A DNA stretch of 64,000 nt from contig JAJOZX010002585.1 of NCBI GenBank assembly GCA_023014485.1, forward strand, positions 349,001-413,000, given 5' to 3'. Under the pieces are notes generated by a model. That model made no database searches. It saw nothing but the letters and a program-made list of their open reading frames with translations, and was not told the origin of the DNA. Position numbers and translations under genes: made by a program. The DNA is from Bathynomus jamesi (taxonomy: Eukaryota > Arthropoda > Malacostraca > Isopoda > Cirolanidae). Shown here piece by piece: positions 45,336 to 55,659 of this stretch; positions within the stretch are counted from its first letter, which is position 1; each line of letters starts with the position of its first letter.

Positions 45336-46128
45336 AAGCTGATGCAATAATGAAGCGTAAATAGTATGCATCATGGCGCCTAACCATTTCTACGTCACAC
45401 TCCCGTCCTCCTCGTCCCTGTCTGTACACCCTAACAACACACTAACCAACTTTGTAACAGAACTCCACGGACCCATTGAATTGGGTGGTGATACGTATGA
45501 GGGGGGTATATGTGAAATTCAGCTGAATACCCTTTTTTTAAGTATTGATTATAAAGAACCCGTTTTTACGATTCTTAGAGACTGTAATAAGTGTGAAAAA
45601 GCCGGGGTAACTCGGGATGAAACCATGCGTACCGCCCTGACTGGGGATGCACGGTATTACAGTACAGAAGTAATACTAGGACCGGGTCACTATGGTGTAG
45701 TCGAGGATGTTGTGAGAGACTTAAACGTAAGTTTAAAAAGCTCGACTCTTACGGGCGATTTAGTATACGAAATCGTAAACAATAATCCCCATGCATGTAT
45801 TGTGGCCCTAAAATCGCAGGCTAACCGAAATATTAAAGACCAAAGAGTGTTCAAACTTATAACCGATGGACGATATCGATCAGTCATCCAAATATATACA
45901 TTTCACGAGGCACAACACGACTTGTCCAGCATAATGTATCAGTTGAAATTGGAGAAAATGGTTGATGGCTATAAACCCAGAGACGTGCTATATTTACAGC
46001 AATATAGTGGAGCACCAGTTTGTTGGGAATACCAAGGCACGCCTACTGCGCATAGCGCACATCCCCAACCATAGAGGAAGAAGTTTGAGTATTACATATG
46101 ACAGGCCCCATTATGTGAATGTTATAAC

Positions 46129-46798
46129 TAGAGCCCGGATGTTCAGGCATAATGCCTTAAATGCCTATTTTTGCCTTTTTGGGGGATTTGGGGCGAAAAT
46201 GCCTATTTCATAATTTAAGCGTCAAATGTGCCTATTTTAAATATTTTCTGAAATAAGATACTGAAATAAACATTTAGATTATTAGTATTTTGTTTTGTTG
46301 GCAACATCTGACAGCTGAAAAGCCATACTGGAACACAAGATTCTCAGTCGTAACCTAAACGTCAGTGAATACACGTTGCAATGCCTAAAGTCAGTGCATC
46401 TTCAAGTAAGAAGTTAACTAATCTTGTCAGAGAGTTTGGAAGTGATGTTTTTTCCACCGATGGCTCTGTCTTATTTTGCAAGATATGAGAAAAATCCGTA
46501 AACTTTGACAAAAAGTACTTTGTCTCTCAACATATACAGACTGCTAAACACAAATCTGCTGCTGAGAAAGGTGAAAAAACAGTAATTTTTTAAAATTCTG
46601 AAGTGCTGATGTCAATATTACTGTATGTTACTTTGTATATGTTACTATTAAGAACATGTTCTACATCGTTGTTATACGTTCTCATTGTGAGTTTACTTTT
46701 TGAAAATAAATGCCTTTTTTGTGCCTTTTTTGTAGTTTTATTTTGCCTTTTTGCCTGCCTATTTTAAGTTTTTTTAGTGCCTAAACATCCGGTCTCTA
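46129..46798 (+). mobile_element. hAT transposon 6, 670 bp, in the penton gene
   Basis: Seen: TIRs tagagcccggatgttcaggc and gcctaaacatccggtctcta (inverted, 18 of 20), with 8-bp TSD gttataac / gtcataac (7 of 8) at 46121-46128 and 46799-46806. Subterminal TGCCTATTTT repeats at both ends. Non-autonomous. Confidence 0.93.
46381..46593 (+). pseudogene. BED-finger N-terminus of hAT 6 transposase
   Basis: Seen: MPKVSASSSKKLTNLVREFG...VLFCKI, a stop, then NFDKKYFVSQHIQTAKHKSA. That is a C..C...H...H BED-type finger as in CGGBP1-like hAT proteins (the second Cys falls at the stop). Only the DNA-binding head remains. Confidence 0.7.
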
Positions 46799-46950
46799 GT
46801 CATAACTAATCTAATAACCAATATCTCAATATATATAAGAACGATTGAGGGAAAAAATTTCCCATTCGGTGATAGGAGCTTAACAGTGAAGCTGCACTTT
46901 CGACACACTGAGTTATAATGGACAGAAAGCCTTTCACAGTCTGCTGAGGT

Positions 46951-47276
46951 ATGAGATACCAGCGTGGCAGTGGACTTCGATCCATTTTTTCAACCATACT
47001 ACCTACGGCTGTCCCCTTGCTGAAGAGGGGTGCCAGATACCTCGGTAGGAAAGCGTTACAATCAGGTCTTAACACGGCAGAAGACATATTGGCTAGGGCT
47101 AAACCTAAAGAAACTCTAAAAAGACACTTAAAGCGTACACGGACGAAATCGTCAAAGATGCAAAGAGAAAAATGCGTGGTGGTGGGAAGAAGAAGAGGGC
47201 TGTCCGGAAGAGGGGATTACCACCACATGGCATTAAACGTAAAAGGATATCAAAAAAAAGTGTTCGAAGCGAATGA
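46951..47276 (+). pseudogene. Small basic core-like virion protein
   Basis: Seen: start MRYQRGSGLRSIFSTILPTA, KRGARYLGRKALQSGLNTAEDIL, then a frame change near 47150-47170 into a Lys/Arg/Gly-rich tail (RGGGKKKRAVRKRGLPPHG) ending at 47274-47276. A hydrophobic/amphipathic head followed by a strongly basic tail is like adenovirus-type core or mu proteins and is conserved between penton and capsid genes in related elements. Role inferred: DNA condensation or membrane contact. Confidence 0.6.
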
Positions 47277-47347
47277 AACCTATGGTTGACCATTTTTTTT
47301 TATATAAACTAAGGACATTGATCTCATGAATCATAGTTTGTTTACTA

Positions 47348-48697
47348 TCAGGTTGTAACATAAATTCTGCTAGATTAGAAAACGGACGATAGCTAATAGA
47401 ATAACCTCAAGATAATGTGAAATAGTTTTAGAAATGTTGCAAAATACACACGGCGACAGGTTCGCACAGGTTTAATCACGATATAGAATGATACAGAATG
47501 ACTTAGGCTAGTGTAGGCTTAGGCTAGTGTAGGATTAGGCTAATGAATATTTTCTCTGGTGTTTTTCATACAGTTACAACGCCACTCCTACGATATTACA
47601 GTAACTGAAAAAACATGGAGCCCACGAAAGAGCATATTCGACATGTGATGCTGTATGAGTTCCATAAAGGATCTAACACTAGTGAATCCGCAAAAGACAT
47701 TCAAAGAGTTTATGGAAATGATGTTGTGAGTGAGTTTGAGAAGTTCAGAAATGGAGACTTCATTCTGAAAGATTATCAACGAACAGGACGACCAAATGAG
47801 TTAGATGAAGAGATGTTGAAAGCAACAGTGGAGGAAAACCCAACAGTAACTGTAAGAGAACTTGGCCTGCAACTCGGCGTTAGCCATATGACCATTCATC
47901 GTCATTTAAAGCTGTTAGGAAAAGTAGTGAAGGTTGGAAAATGGGTTCCGCATGATTTGTCACAAGCGAATCTTGAACATCGAATCGATATTTGCACATC
48001 ACTGCATTCTCGACAACTGCTGGCACCGTTTTTGAATCGGATCGTCACTGGGGATGAAAAATGGGTCCTCTATAACAATATTAAACGTCGACATCAGTGG
48101 CTTAGTCGTGAAACAAAGCCTGAACCTCAGCCAAGGAATGGACCCCATCCAAAGAAAATTTTGCTATGCGTTTGGTGGGATATGCAAGGAATTATTCATT
48201 TTGAGCTTCTGTCAGATAACCAAACAATCACAGCTGAAGTCTACTGCCAACAACTCCAACGATTGAAGATGGCATTACAAGAAAAACGTCCTGCATTAAT
48301 TAATCGCAGAGGTGTTCTATTCCACCAGGATAACGCGCGCCCTCACACTGCTCGAATCACCACTGCCCAATTGGAGGCATTTGGTTTGGAAAAAATGCCT
48401 CATCCACCTTATTCTCCGGACATCGCACCTTCAGACTACCATTTATTCAGAAGTCTGCAACACCACCTAGATGAACAAAAGTTGCAATCCAGGGAAGCTA
48501 TCGAAAACGAAGTGATCGCTTTTTTTAACTCGAAACCAAGAGATTTCTTCGAATGTGGCATAAAAAAACTTTTCTACAGGTTGGAGAAGGTTATAGAAAA
48601 AGAAGGGAATCATATTGATGATTAATTTGTCATTATATTATTTAATTTTTGTTGTGAATAAACTAAAAGTTCGAGCATAATATATGTTACAACCCTA
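47348..48697 (+). mobile_element. Mariner element 2 inside the Maverick
   Basis: Seen: ends tcaggttgtaacat and atgttacaacccta (12 of 14), flanked by TA at 47346-47347 and 48698-48699. 1350 bp. It lies between the core-like and capsid genes, so no coding sequence is broken. Same family as the fragments at 62.0-62.9 kb. Confidence 0.95.
47615..48625 (+). CDS. Mariner transposase, full-length open frame with small deletion
   Basis: Seen: 336 uninterrupted codons, MEPTKEHIRHVMLYEFHKGS... Helix-turn-helix motifs are NPTVTVRELGLQLGVSHMTI and the following linker. Catalytic D1 VTGDEKWVLY, D2 FHQDNARPHTA, D3 YSPDIAPSDYHLF give DD34D. Compared with the 62-kb copy (GNDVSEWMCRRWFEKF) this one reads GNDVVSEFEKF, a small in-frame deletion in the first DNA-binding domain, so activity is doubtful despite an intact frame. 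Known: excises and inserts at TA. Confidence 0.92.
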   Translation: MEPTKEHIRHVMLYEFHKGSNTSESAKDIQRVYGNDVVSEFEKFRNGDFILKDYQRTGRPNELDEEMLKATVEENPTVTVRELGLQLGVSHMTIHRHLKLLGKVVKVGKWVPHDLSQANLEHRIDICTSLHSRQLLAPFLNRIVTGDEKWVLYNNIKRRHQWLSRETKPEPQPRNGPHPKKILLCVWWDMQGIIHFELLSDNQTITAEVYCQQLQRLKMALQEKRPALINRRGVLFHQDNARPHTARITTAQLEAFGLEKMPHPPYSPDIAPSDYHLFRSLQHHLDEQKLQSREAIENEVIAFFNSKPRDFFECGIKKLFYRLEKVIEKEGNHIDD

Positions 48698-48734
48698 TAC
48701 TTGTCGCGGGAGGAGGCACTATTTCTAACTCGTC

Positions 48735-50035
48735 ATGGCACGCTTCATCCATCCGTGTAGTTCACAATGTTGTAAATCGGAGCTGTCCCTCTTTGACATG
48801 CCTCCAACTCAAGTTTCTATTGAACACAGTGACTTTATTACAATTAACCCTTTAAACACAATTAGTTCCCCGAGTGCCCCTATAGAATTTGTGATACCCA
48901 ACTCAAGCCCTTACTTTTTTGACTCAAGCGCTGTGCACATGTACGCTAAACTACGTATAGCCCATTCTGATGGAACGTACTGTGATGACAAATATGCTGC
49001 ATACCCTGAAACAAACTTTCTGCACTCCTTATTCAACCAGTGTGACGTATATTTAAATGAGGTCAACATATCGGCAGGAACGTGGTACTACCACCTACGA
49101 TCCTATCTGGAAAATGTGCTGAACTTTTCCAAAGAAGCGACGGATACCTTTTAAGTGCCGATGGCTATTATCAAGCTAAAGACGAAAATAGTATAAAGGA
49201 TAAATTTAAAAATTCTAAAAAGAAGATATACGAGTGTTTTGGACGCCTACATACAGACTTCACATTCCAGGAGAAGTTGCTTGTGAATGGGTTGGATATG
49301 AAAATAAAGCTCACCTGCACGAATCCTGAGATCTGTTTAAATATGATAACTGATCAAGAAGAGAGAGCAAAACCCGTTGTGATCCACATTATGGAGACAT
49401 ACCTCCGCGTACGGCGAGTGAAATTAAGTTCACCAAGACAAGTAGAAATTGAGAAAAAATCACTATACGCCACAGTAAAATACCCAATTAATAGAGTACA
49501 GATCAAACTATACACGGTGCCAGCAGGGTTGGCATCGAAACAGATAGAGAACATCGCCCTGGGAAATCTACCTAAAAGGATATTAATTGGAATGCAGGAC
49601 CATGTTTCGGTGAATGGAAAATATAAAAAGAGCGCCTTTAAATTCGAGAATTTCGGCATTAAAAATATAACTCTATACGTTAATGGCGTTGCGTTGGGCG
49701 GGGCTATGGAGATAGATTATTCATCAGACGCTGTGTTCCCGCTTTGCGCGAGAGCATATAGTAATGTGGCCCATATTGCAGGTGATTTTGATGAGCTTGG
49801 GATTGGGGTAACGCAGAAAGAATTCATCGATCAATTTAACCTTTATTCATTTGACATCACACCTGACTTATCTGCTAGTGTAAATACACACTTAAGTCCA
49901 CAACAGAGTGGAAACATGTCAGTCAGATTGGAATTCGCCAAGCCTACAGACGCGCCTATAAGTGTACTAGGCTACCTCGAGTCACAAGCCCTAATAGAAG
50001 TAGACAGATTTAGGAGCGTTGTCACTGACTTTTAA
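48735..50035 (+). pseudogene. Major capsid protein (double jelly roll), one frameshift
   Basis: Seen: start MARFIHPCSSQCCKSELSLF, MPPTQVSIEHSDFITI, SSPYFFDSSAVHMYAKLRI, LFNQCDVYLNEVNI. A single frame slip near 49145 leads to GRLHTDFTFQEKLLVNGLDM, RVQIKLYTVPAG and LYSFDITPDLSASV, ending EVDRFRSVVTDF at 50035. About 430 codons in total. Known: this is the protein annotated in animals as F54H12.2-like, the Maverick/adintovirus major capsid. One indel is the only visible lesion. Confidence 0.9.
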
Positions 50036-50037
50036 AA

Positions 50038-50445
50038 TGGATGGGAATACACTTCAGAGAGTAATGAATAGTGAACAAATCACACGTCACAGATGTTACT
50101 GGTAGTGAAGGTATTCATTGGTTTGCGATCTATTTTAAAAATAGGGACCGCATGTGCTATTTTGATTCACTCGGCATTCAACCCTGGAGTGACCCTGTTA
50201 TTGTAAAATTTCTCGATCAGATGCATATCCCTGAAGTTGTATGGAATCCCTTCCGGCTACAAAGATATTTTAGTAATACTTGTGGGATGTACTGCCTTTC
50301 ATTTCTCATGCATATGTCACGTGGTAAGGAATTTATAAATTTTTTAAAATTATTCGACCCGTGTCACACTCAACGAAACGACGAAATGGTATGCAGACAG
50401 ATAAAAAGCCGTTTTCCGATTGTGCGCACTCGTTGGATAGTATGA
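50038..50445 (+). pseudogene. Adenain-type cysteine protease, N-terminus damaged
   Basis: Seen: an ATG at 50038 opens a short frame (NTLQRVMNSEQITRH) that stops. In another frame the body has GIHWFAIYFKN (catalytic His), MCYFDSLGIQPW (acidic partner) and FSNTCGMYCLSFLMHM (catalytic Cys), ending at 50445. Some N-terminal residues appear deleted. Known: Polinton/adenovirus-type maturation protease of the C48/C5 group. It follows the capsid gene by 3 bp, as an operon-like cluster. Confidence 0.88.
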
Positions 50446-50662
50446 TGTTTTGTTCATGTATCTATATATATATATTTGTAACCAATAATGTTAGTTTGTA
50501 TATTCTGTAGCTTAAGATGGTTATTGTACTAAAAACATGATTTCTTTCATTTAATAAATTGATGAAAATACAATGAGTCTTCTTCCCCGAAAAAAAGGAT
50601 CGAAACATAAAAAAATACATCATTTCGTTAATGATGTGACAATCGCTGGTGGGTTGACTGCT

Positions 50663-51410
50663 CTATAAATCTTCTACCTCCGTATTCAGGGCCACGACAT
50701 GCGTTTCTTCAAAACGAAAAGATTGTATAACACGTGTCAAATCCTCATCGGACCTTAAAGGAGAAAGAATAATTAATTAGTTTATACTGAATCTTTTTTA
50801 ATAAAAACCCAATTGCTTAAAACATATGCAGAGTATACATATAGTAAGAGTATTACAATGTGAAGATATCTTCGAACCGCTCAGAGAAGTTCCTTTAAGA
50901 GAAAATGCCGAATAATATTTACTATGGAAATTATAAAATTATTTAAAACTTGCAAAGGATTGCTATAAAATTTCAACGAATCAAAGCATGATTTTAGCAT
51001 AACATTAATTACAAACTAATTTATAATTTCGGATACCTACTATTTAAATGAAGCATTTTTAATGTGATGAGATGAATTAATACAACCCTCCATATATATG
51101 ATAAAATAATCCAGAACAGTGCTCTTTCTCCTAATGACAGGCACACTAAATAAATAACAAGTTTGCGAATAATTTGCTACAAAAAATAAAATTACAGGCA
51201 CCTAATTACCTACATTTCTACGGCAGTCCACTGCATCGGATCGTAAGGAGCGTCATTGTAAATATCATCAACGGTTTGCGTTGGAAATAATCCATCCCGG
51301 TCGGCTGCGTTAAAAAGATTAATTGTAGACAACGATGCAATGTCTCCATCTTGATATAAATCCAGTAAACTGAAAATTCTTGATTCATGACGGAGGGAAT
51401 GTTTATTCAC
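50663..51410 (-). pseudogene. Maverick-borne small spliced gene, unknown
   Basis: Seen: minus-strand exon 1 (51410-51214) encodes NLFNAADRDGLFPTQTVDDI and ...YDPMQWTAVE. A donor AT|GTAGGT and an acceptor TTTCTCCTTTAAG|GT join in frame to exon 2 (50753-50663), which ends DLTRVIQSFRFEETHVVALN...VEDL and a stop. The joined product is acidic, about 95 residues. No in-frame ATG is visible in exon 1; the first ATG downstream of the TATA box is in another frame, so either a 5' exon or a frameshift is involved. Opposite strand to the virion genes. Confidence 0.45.
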
Positions 51411-51414
51411 TGGT

Positions 51415-51955
51415 GAAAATAACTACTCAGACTCCCAGCTGAAAATACTCACTTTTATATGCATGATCCCCAAGCACCCCCCCAAAAGACTAATAGGCGG
51501 TTCGTAAGCTTGATGATTGGTTGTCAATGTAACTGGGCGGGGCTGTTAAATTTTGTGTATCAATCGTAACACCGATATAACGGGTCCACGCTTTGGACGT
51601 CCTGATTGGTCGACTAATGGTGTCTTTATCTTCTTTCCGTAGATTTAATGCTCACATCTCAAGGTGTATTGCCACTTGCAATCTCTACCACGATGGTTTC
51701 AAATATTTGCATTAATATTTGCGCCCATACTATTCTCTGTTTTCCCATTTTAGAACCCACCCCTTTATGCAATATCCCTCACCCCTTTGCAACACTGATC
51801 AACATTTGCCACTTGCAACCTCCATCACGACAATATTTAACATTATTATTATTTGCGGTCATACTATTCGATTCTCAACTTTGATTCATCTATTCGGCTT
51901 GACTTTCTACTTGCCAATTATCGCGTAGGAGTGGGATTAAATTGTGTTTAGTTCG
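51415..51955. other. Inner right flank of the Maverick, no gene seen
   Basis: Apart from the TATA box, nothing coding. The 51620-51930 stretch has pyrimidine-rich lines with repeats of cacccctttgcaacactgatcaacatttgc, resembling the gcaatgttgatcaatgttgc units of the TIR in inverted orientation, so it may be a displaced TIR piece. Confidence 0.5.
51452..51459 (-). promoter_or_regulatory. TATA box for the minus-strand spliced gene
   Basis: Seen: TATAAAAG on the minus strand, about 20 bp before a TTTTCAGCT initiator-like site and about 50 bp before the first exon. Confidence 0.4.
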
Positions 51956-51957
51956 TG

Positions 51958-52205
51958 AAAATGAATGTCTGGTTGGGCTGGTAGATAAATGGGCACCCTA
52001 GGTATCCTAGTGGTTAAGACGCTGTGGTGCTGATCGGAGGTTGAGAGCTCGAGTCCGGATGGTGACATTGTAATTTCTTGGTACATGCAAATCCCGATGA
52101 GCCGGGTGTACCTATGTGAGGTGGAGCATAAAAGAAGCCAACTCACTACTTCAGATCAACTCGAGAGGAGGGGCGATAAACTTAATCTTCGTGAAATCAT
52201 CGCAC

Positions 52206-52240
<35 letters not shown>
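51958..52240 (+). mobile_element. tRNA-derived SINE, copy 2 (monomer form)
   Basis: Seen: tgtctggttgggctggtaga, A box tcctagtggttaagacgc, B box gagctcgagtcc, then a tail to an (AAT)n run at 52207-52239. It corresponds to the second unit of the dimeric SINE. Confidence 0.8.
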
Positions 52241-52375
52241 CCTTTCCATTTTTTTAATTTTCATTCAGTCATTTCATTTCATTTTAATAATAGAGACAAT
52301 GTAAAGTTTTAAATCAACTATGAAGAAGATACCACACAAATTACACGCAAAGAAAAATAAAATAGATTTATATAT

Positions 52376-52600
52376 AAAATGAATGTCTGGTTGGGCTGGT
52401 AGATAAATGGTCAACCTAGGTATCCTAGTGGTTAAGACGCTGGGGTGTTGATCGGAGGTAGAGAGATCGAGCCCGGGACGATGATTGCAATTTCAGCCGC
52501 CCGTGCTGGAGCGTAGTTCGGATTCAACGTTAAACTGTAGGTCTAAGGCGGGTGACAAGCTTGAGCTTTGTCAAAATTAACAATTCGGGGAGAAGGAAAA
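52376..52600 (+). mobile_element. tRNA-derived SINE, copy 3 (monomer form)
   Basis: Seen: the same start (tgtctggttgggctggtaga) and A box, B box gagatcgagcccggg, then gttcggattcaacgttaaac and a tail to caattcgggg. Near-tandem with copy 2, 420 bp apart, both inside the Maverick. Confidence 0.8.
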
Positions 52601-52636
52601 ACGATTTAGCTTATTATTACTACTGTAATTTGCACC

Positions 52637-52673
<37 letters not shown>

Positions 52674-53038
52674 TCATATGGAAATATAAGAAAATTCATT
52701 ACTTAATCAAAGGCTAATTTAGCCTATAAATTATTTGTTCATGGAAAACAATCACGTGAGGCTTATGTATATATATAAGTTCAGTTTTTAACTTCATTAG
52801 TAATGGTAATAATGAAAACAATAAATAGGAGTCGATTTAAAATGTATGAATTAAAATTTTAGTTTTTAAATAATTATTCAGTATGTTTGTAAGATTTTTC
52901 TTTTAAATGTACAAGTTCACGCGGATTTTTGTTTATAAAAAAATATAGAACATATGTATATAGAAAGGATTGTCAAAAGTAAATAGACACTTTCGGTTTG
53001 GCTTTAGAGTAATTTTTTTGATTATATACAGGGTGTAC
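52601..53038. other. AT-rich stretch, no gene seen
   Basis: (TA)n at 52642-52668. Otherwise AT-rich sequence at the inner edge of the right TIR. Confidence 0.6.
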
Positions 53039-54245
53039 ATAAAGTCATGATCTATTTTTGTGAAATAATTATTTTTTCTATTTTTCTTTTCAGAAGCCCT
53101 TAGAATGAATACAGAAGAGCGTGTGGCAATAGTAATTTGGCGAATCGAGGGAAAGAAATACAATGACATCAGAGAGAAGTTTAGAAAGAGATTTCATAAG
53201 CCGGGGCCAATAGACAAGACAATACGAAAATTGGTGAACAAATTTAAACGAACGGGATCTGTAAATGATGAAGCAAGATCAGGACGACCGTGTATGTCAG
53301 ATCTTACCGTGAATGCAGTACGCGGAATTATCACTGAGGAGCCACGTACGTCCGTTCGTGCTGCATCACACAGACTCGGCCTCCCGACGTCATCTGTGCA
53401 CAAAATTCTGAAAGTTAATTTGCAGAAGAAAAGCTATCATTTGCAGGTTTTACATGATTTACATGAGGAAGATTTCCCTCGACGAAGTGCTGTGTGTGCT
53501 GATCTCGTAGAACAAATCTGGAGTGATAATTTAATGGACAACATTCTCTTTAGTGATGAAGCCACTTTCCATACATGTGGAAAAGTAAATCGCCATAACT
53601 GTCGAATTTGGGCAGATGAAAGACCGAATGATTTCGTCCAAAATTGGGAAAGAGACTCACCTAAAGTTAATGTCTGGATGGGTTTAACAAAATCTAAGGT
53701 TTATGGTCCTTTTTCTTTGCTGAAGCTACAATTACGGGGCTTATTTATCTGGACATGTTGCAGCAATTCCTTGAACCTCAGCTGATTGGGGATAGGATTG
53801 TTAGTACCGTCGTCTATCAACATGATGGTGCACCTTGTCACTATGCCAAAATTGTTCAGGATTATCTAAATGGACGTTTTCCAAATCGCTGGATAGGACG
53901 CGGAAGCAACAGACCTTGGCCAGCGAGATCACCAGATTTAACCCCTTTAGATTTCTTTGCATGGGGCTTTATCAAATCGCACGTCTATCAGACGAAGATT
54001 ACGAGTCTTGAAAACTTACGTACACGTATACGAACTGCTGCAGATAACATAACCTCGCAAATGCTCCAGAATGTGTTTAGAAATGCTGCGGAACGATTTG
54101 AGCTGTGCAGGGATACTGATGGGCGTCACGTCGAATCCTACTCTTAATTATTTAATAAATGTTACCACTTTATCATTTTATGATTGAATTCCATATAATT
54201 TCCAAGTGCTTCACAAAAATAGATCCTGACTTTATGTACACCCTG
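53039..54245 (+). mobile_element. DD41D Tc1/mariner element 3, in the Maverick right TIR
   Basis: Seen: TIRs cagggtgtacataaagtcat / ctgactttatgtacaccctg, TA at 53037-53038 and 54246-54247. 1207 bp, differing from element 2 by scattered substitutions. Confidence 0.95.
53105..54147 (+). pseudogene. DD41D transposase (element 3), one frameshift
   Basis: Seen: as in element 2, but the segment around AVCADLVEQIWSDN is intact here. The break is a short deletion near 53710 (VYGPFSLLKLQL instead of VYGPFFFAEA). The second ORF (53755-54147) has D2 YQHDGAPCHY and D3 SPDLTPLDFFAWG. D1 FSDEATFH is in the first ORF. Confidence 0.92.
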
Positions 54246-55116
54246 TATATCTTCCTCGTTCGTATTTCTTATATTATTATTAATTTTTTGATCATCTATA
54301 TCCCATCGTTTGTATAGAATGAACTGTTGTATATTTATTTTCTATATACTTCGTGAAATTGATTTCAATAATTCCTCTAAATAAACAGAATGATGTAATG
54401 GTGTTTTATTTAATATAGTTTAATTGTATTTCTTTTATTGTTAATATTGGAATCGTTTAAAAAATTAGTTCTCTTGCTGAACAAATTTAAGGAGACAGTC
54501 GCTCTTGCCTTTAATAAATAAGTAATTAAATTAAATGGTGTTGCATAGCAAATCATCCTAATACGGCACACCTGAACATAATTAAATTAAGAACAATAAC
54601 TGGGAACTCATCTAAATAAAAATTAAAATAAATGGTACAGTCTGACAACTCACCCTAATAAGGTACACCTAAACATAATTAAAATAAATGGTCGTATCTG
54701 GTAACCCTCCTTATATAAATAAATAAATAAGTAGTAACTGGTAACTCCAGACCCTCTATATAACAGCTGCTTGGCCCCTGGACTCTCATTATGCGATGGG
54801 CTCCGGTGGAATAAAGAACTCTCTCTCCTCTCTCCTTCTTAGGTTAAGGCTTAGGTTAGGTTTCCTTTTGGGGGTGAGGACATCCCAACTTCTCCCCCAA
54901 AAACCCTCCTCCTTCTCCTTTCTCTCCCTCTCTTAGGTTAAGGTTACCCCTTTGGGGGGAGGTCATCCTCCCTTCTCCCCCCGAAGCTCCCTCCCTCCCC
55001 CTCTGCAGCATTGATTTGTTGCATACCCCCTCCCCCTTTGTCGCAGAACCCTTGCAACATTGATCAACATTGCATTGCAACATTCTTGCACTCTCCCATT
55101 TTGCGGTAATACTACT
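54246..55116 (-). repeat. Maverick right TIR
   Basis: Seen: inverted copy of the left TIR. DD41D element 3 is inserted at its inner edge; the short match tatataatcaaaaa resumes on the other side at about 53030. The right TIR also carries (taaat)n-like stretches near 54600-54730 not obvious on the left. Confidence 0.9.
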
Positions 55117-55270
55117 TTCCTCCTGTTGTTCTCAAGAACTGTGCTTCTGTGCTGACACCCTGCTTCTTTCGTCTTCGTCTTTCATCTGCTACTTTTCCTT
55201 TTCAGACCAGAAATAAATCAAAGCAAGTTACGAGTATACCTCAATTTAGGTTGTCTTCATGTAAAAAATT
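55117..55270. other. Right flank of the Maverick, no gene seen
   Basis: Mixed-composition DNA without recognised features. Confidence 0.4.
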
Positions 55271-55400
55271 ACCCATTTTCATTGGATTGAAACTTGGAAT
55301 GATTTAAATGCTGAAATAAAAAATATTATGAATCAAATTCGTTTAAAACCAAGTTGAAATCTCGATTAATAATGGCATACTAATAAAAATATACGATTAA
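55271..55400 (+). pseudogene. LINE C-terminal scrap
   Basis: Seen: ETWNDLNAEIKNIMNQIRLK then a frame slip into a basic end. The W(N)xL...IKxxxxxxFKxxLK pattern is that of LINE pol termini. Confidence 0.5.
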
Positions 55401-55659
55401 TGTACATTACTATTGTTTAGTCATTTCTCGTTCGTAATCTAGGATTAAAGATACATTACTTGTGAGTGTTCAGCTCTTATCTCTCATTATTAATAATAAC
55501 TGTTTTATTTTTATTTAAGAGCACAGTAAAGCCTAAAGCTTAAGGGCCAAATTAAATTAAATAAATATTCCAGCTTCACAGTTATTTACGTCATTGTAAA
55601 TTGTAAAAGCACTGTATTTATTTTATTAATAATAAAGGTTATTCAATTCAATTCTGCAA

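Larger units (their letters stand above)
45373..46918 (+). pseudogene. Penton/minor capsid protein, split by a hAT
   Basis: Seen: start MAPNHFYVTLPSSSSLSVHP, LTNFVTELHGPIELGGDTYE, then DVVRDLN and ...MVDGYKPRDVLYLQQYSG where the frame slips (about 45990) to YSNIVEHQFVGNTKARLLRI. Cut at 46128 by hAT 6. The frame resumes at 46799 and ends FPFGDRSLTVKLHFRHTEL, stop 46916-46918. Known: the FYVTLPS...DNTL start and the VxLHFR end mark the single-jelly-roll minor capsid proteins of Mavericks; that assignment is from pattern recognition. Confidence 0.8.
36200..55116 (+). mobile_element. Decayed Maverick/Polinton (adintovirus-like) element
   Basis: Seen: inverted TIRs at both ends; inside them the polymerase remnant, ATPase, integrase, capsid genes and protease. 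Total 18.9 kb, of which about 5.3 kb is later insertions (hAT 40723-42752, hAT 46129-46798, mariner 47348-48697, DD41D 53039-54245). The net of about 13.7 kb, plus a missing polymerase core, fits the family's 15-20 kb. The termini begin AG on both sides, as Polintons do. No matching 6-bp TSD is visible (ttacga left, ttcctc right). Known: Polintons encode virion proteins and are regarded as integrated virus-like elements. Confidence 0.92.

Noticed and set aside
36194..55122. Six-base TSD for the Maverick
   Set aside because: ttacga and ttcctc do not match; the terminus may be off by a few bases or the flanks may have decayed, so none is claimed.
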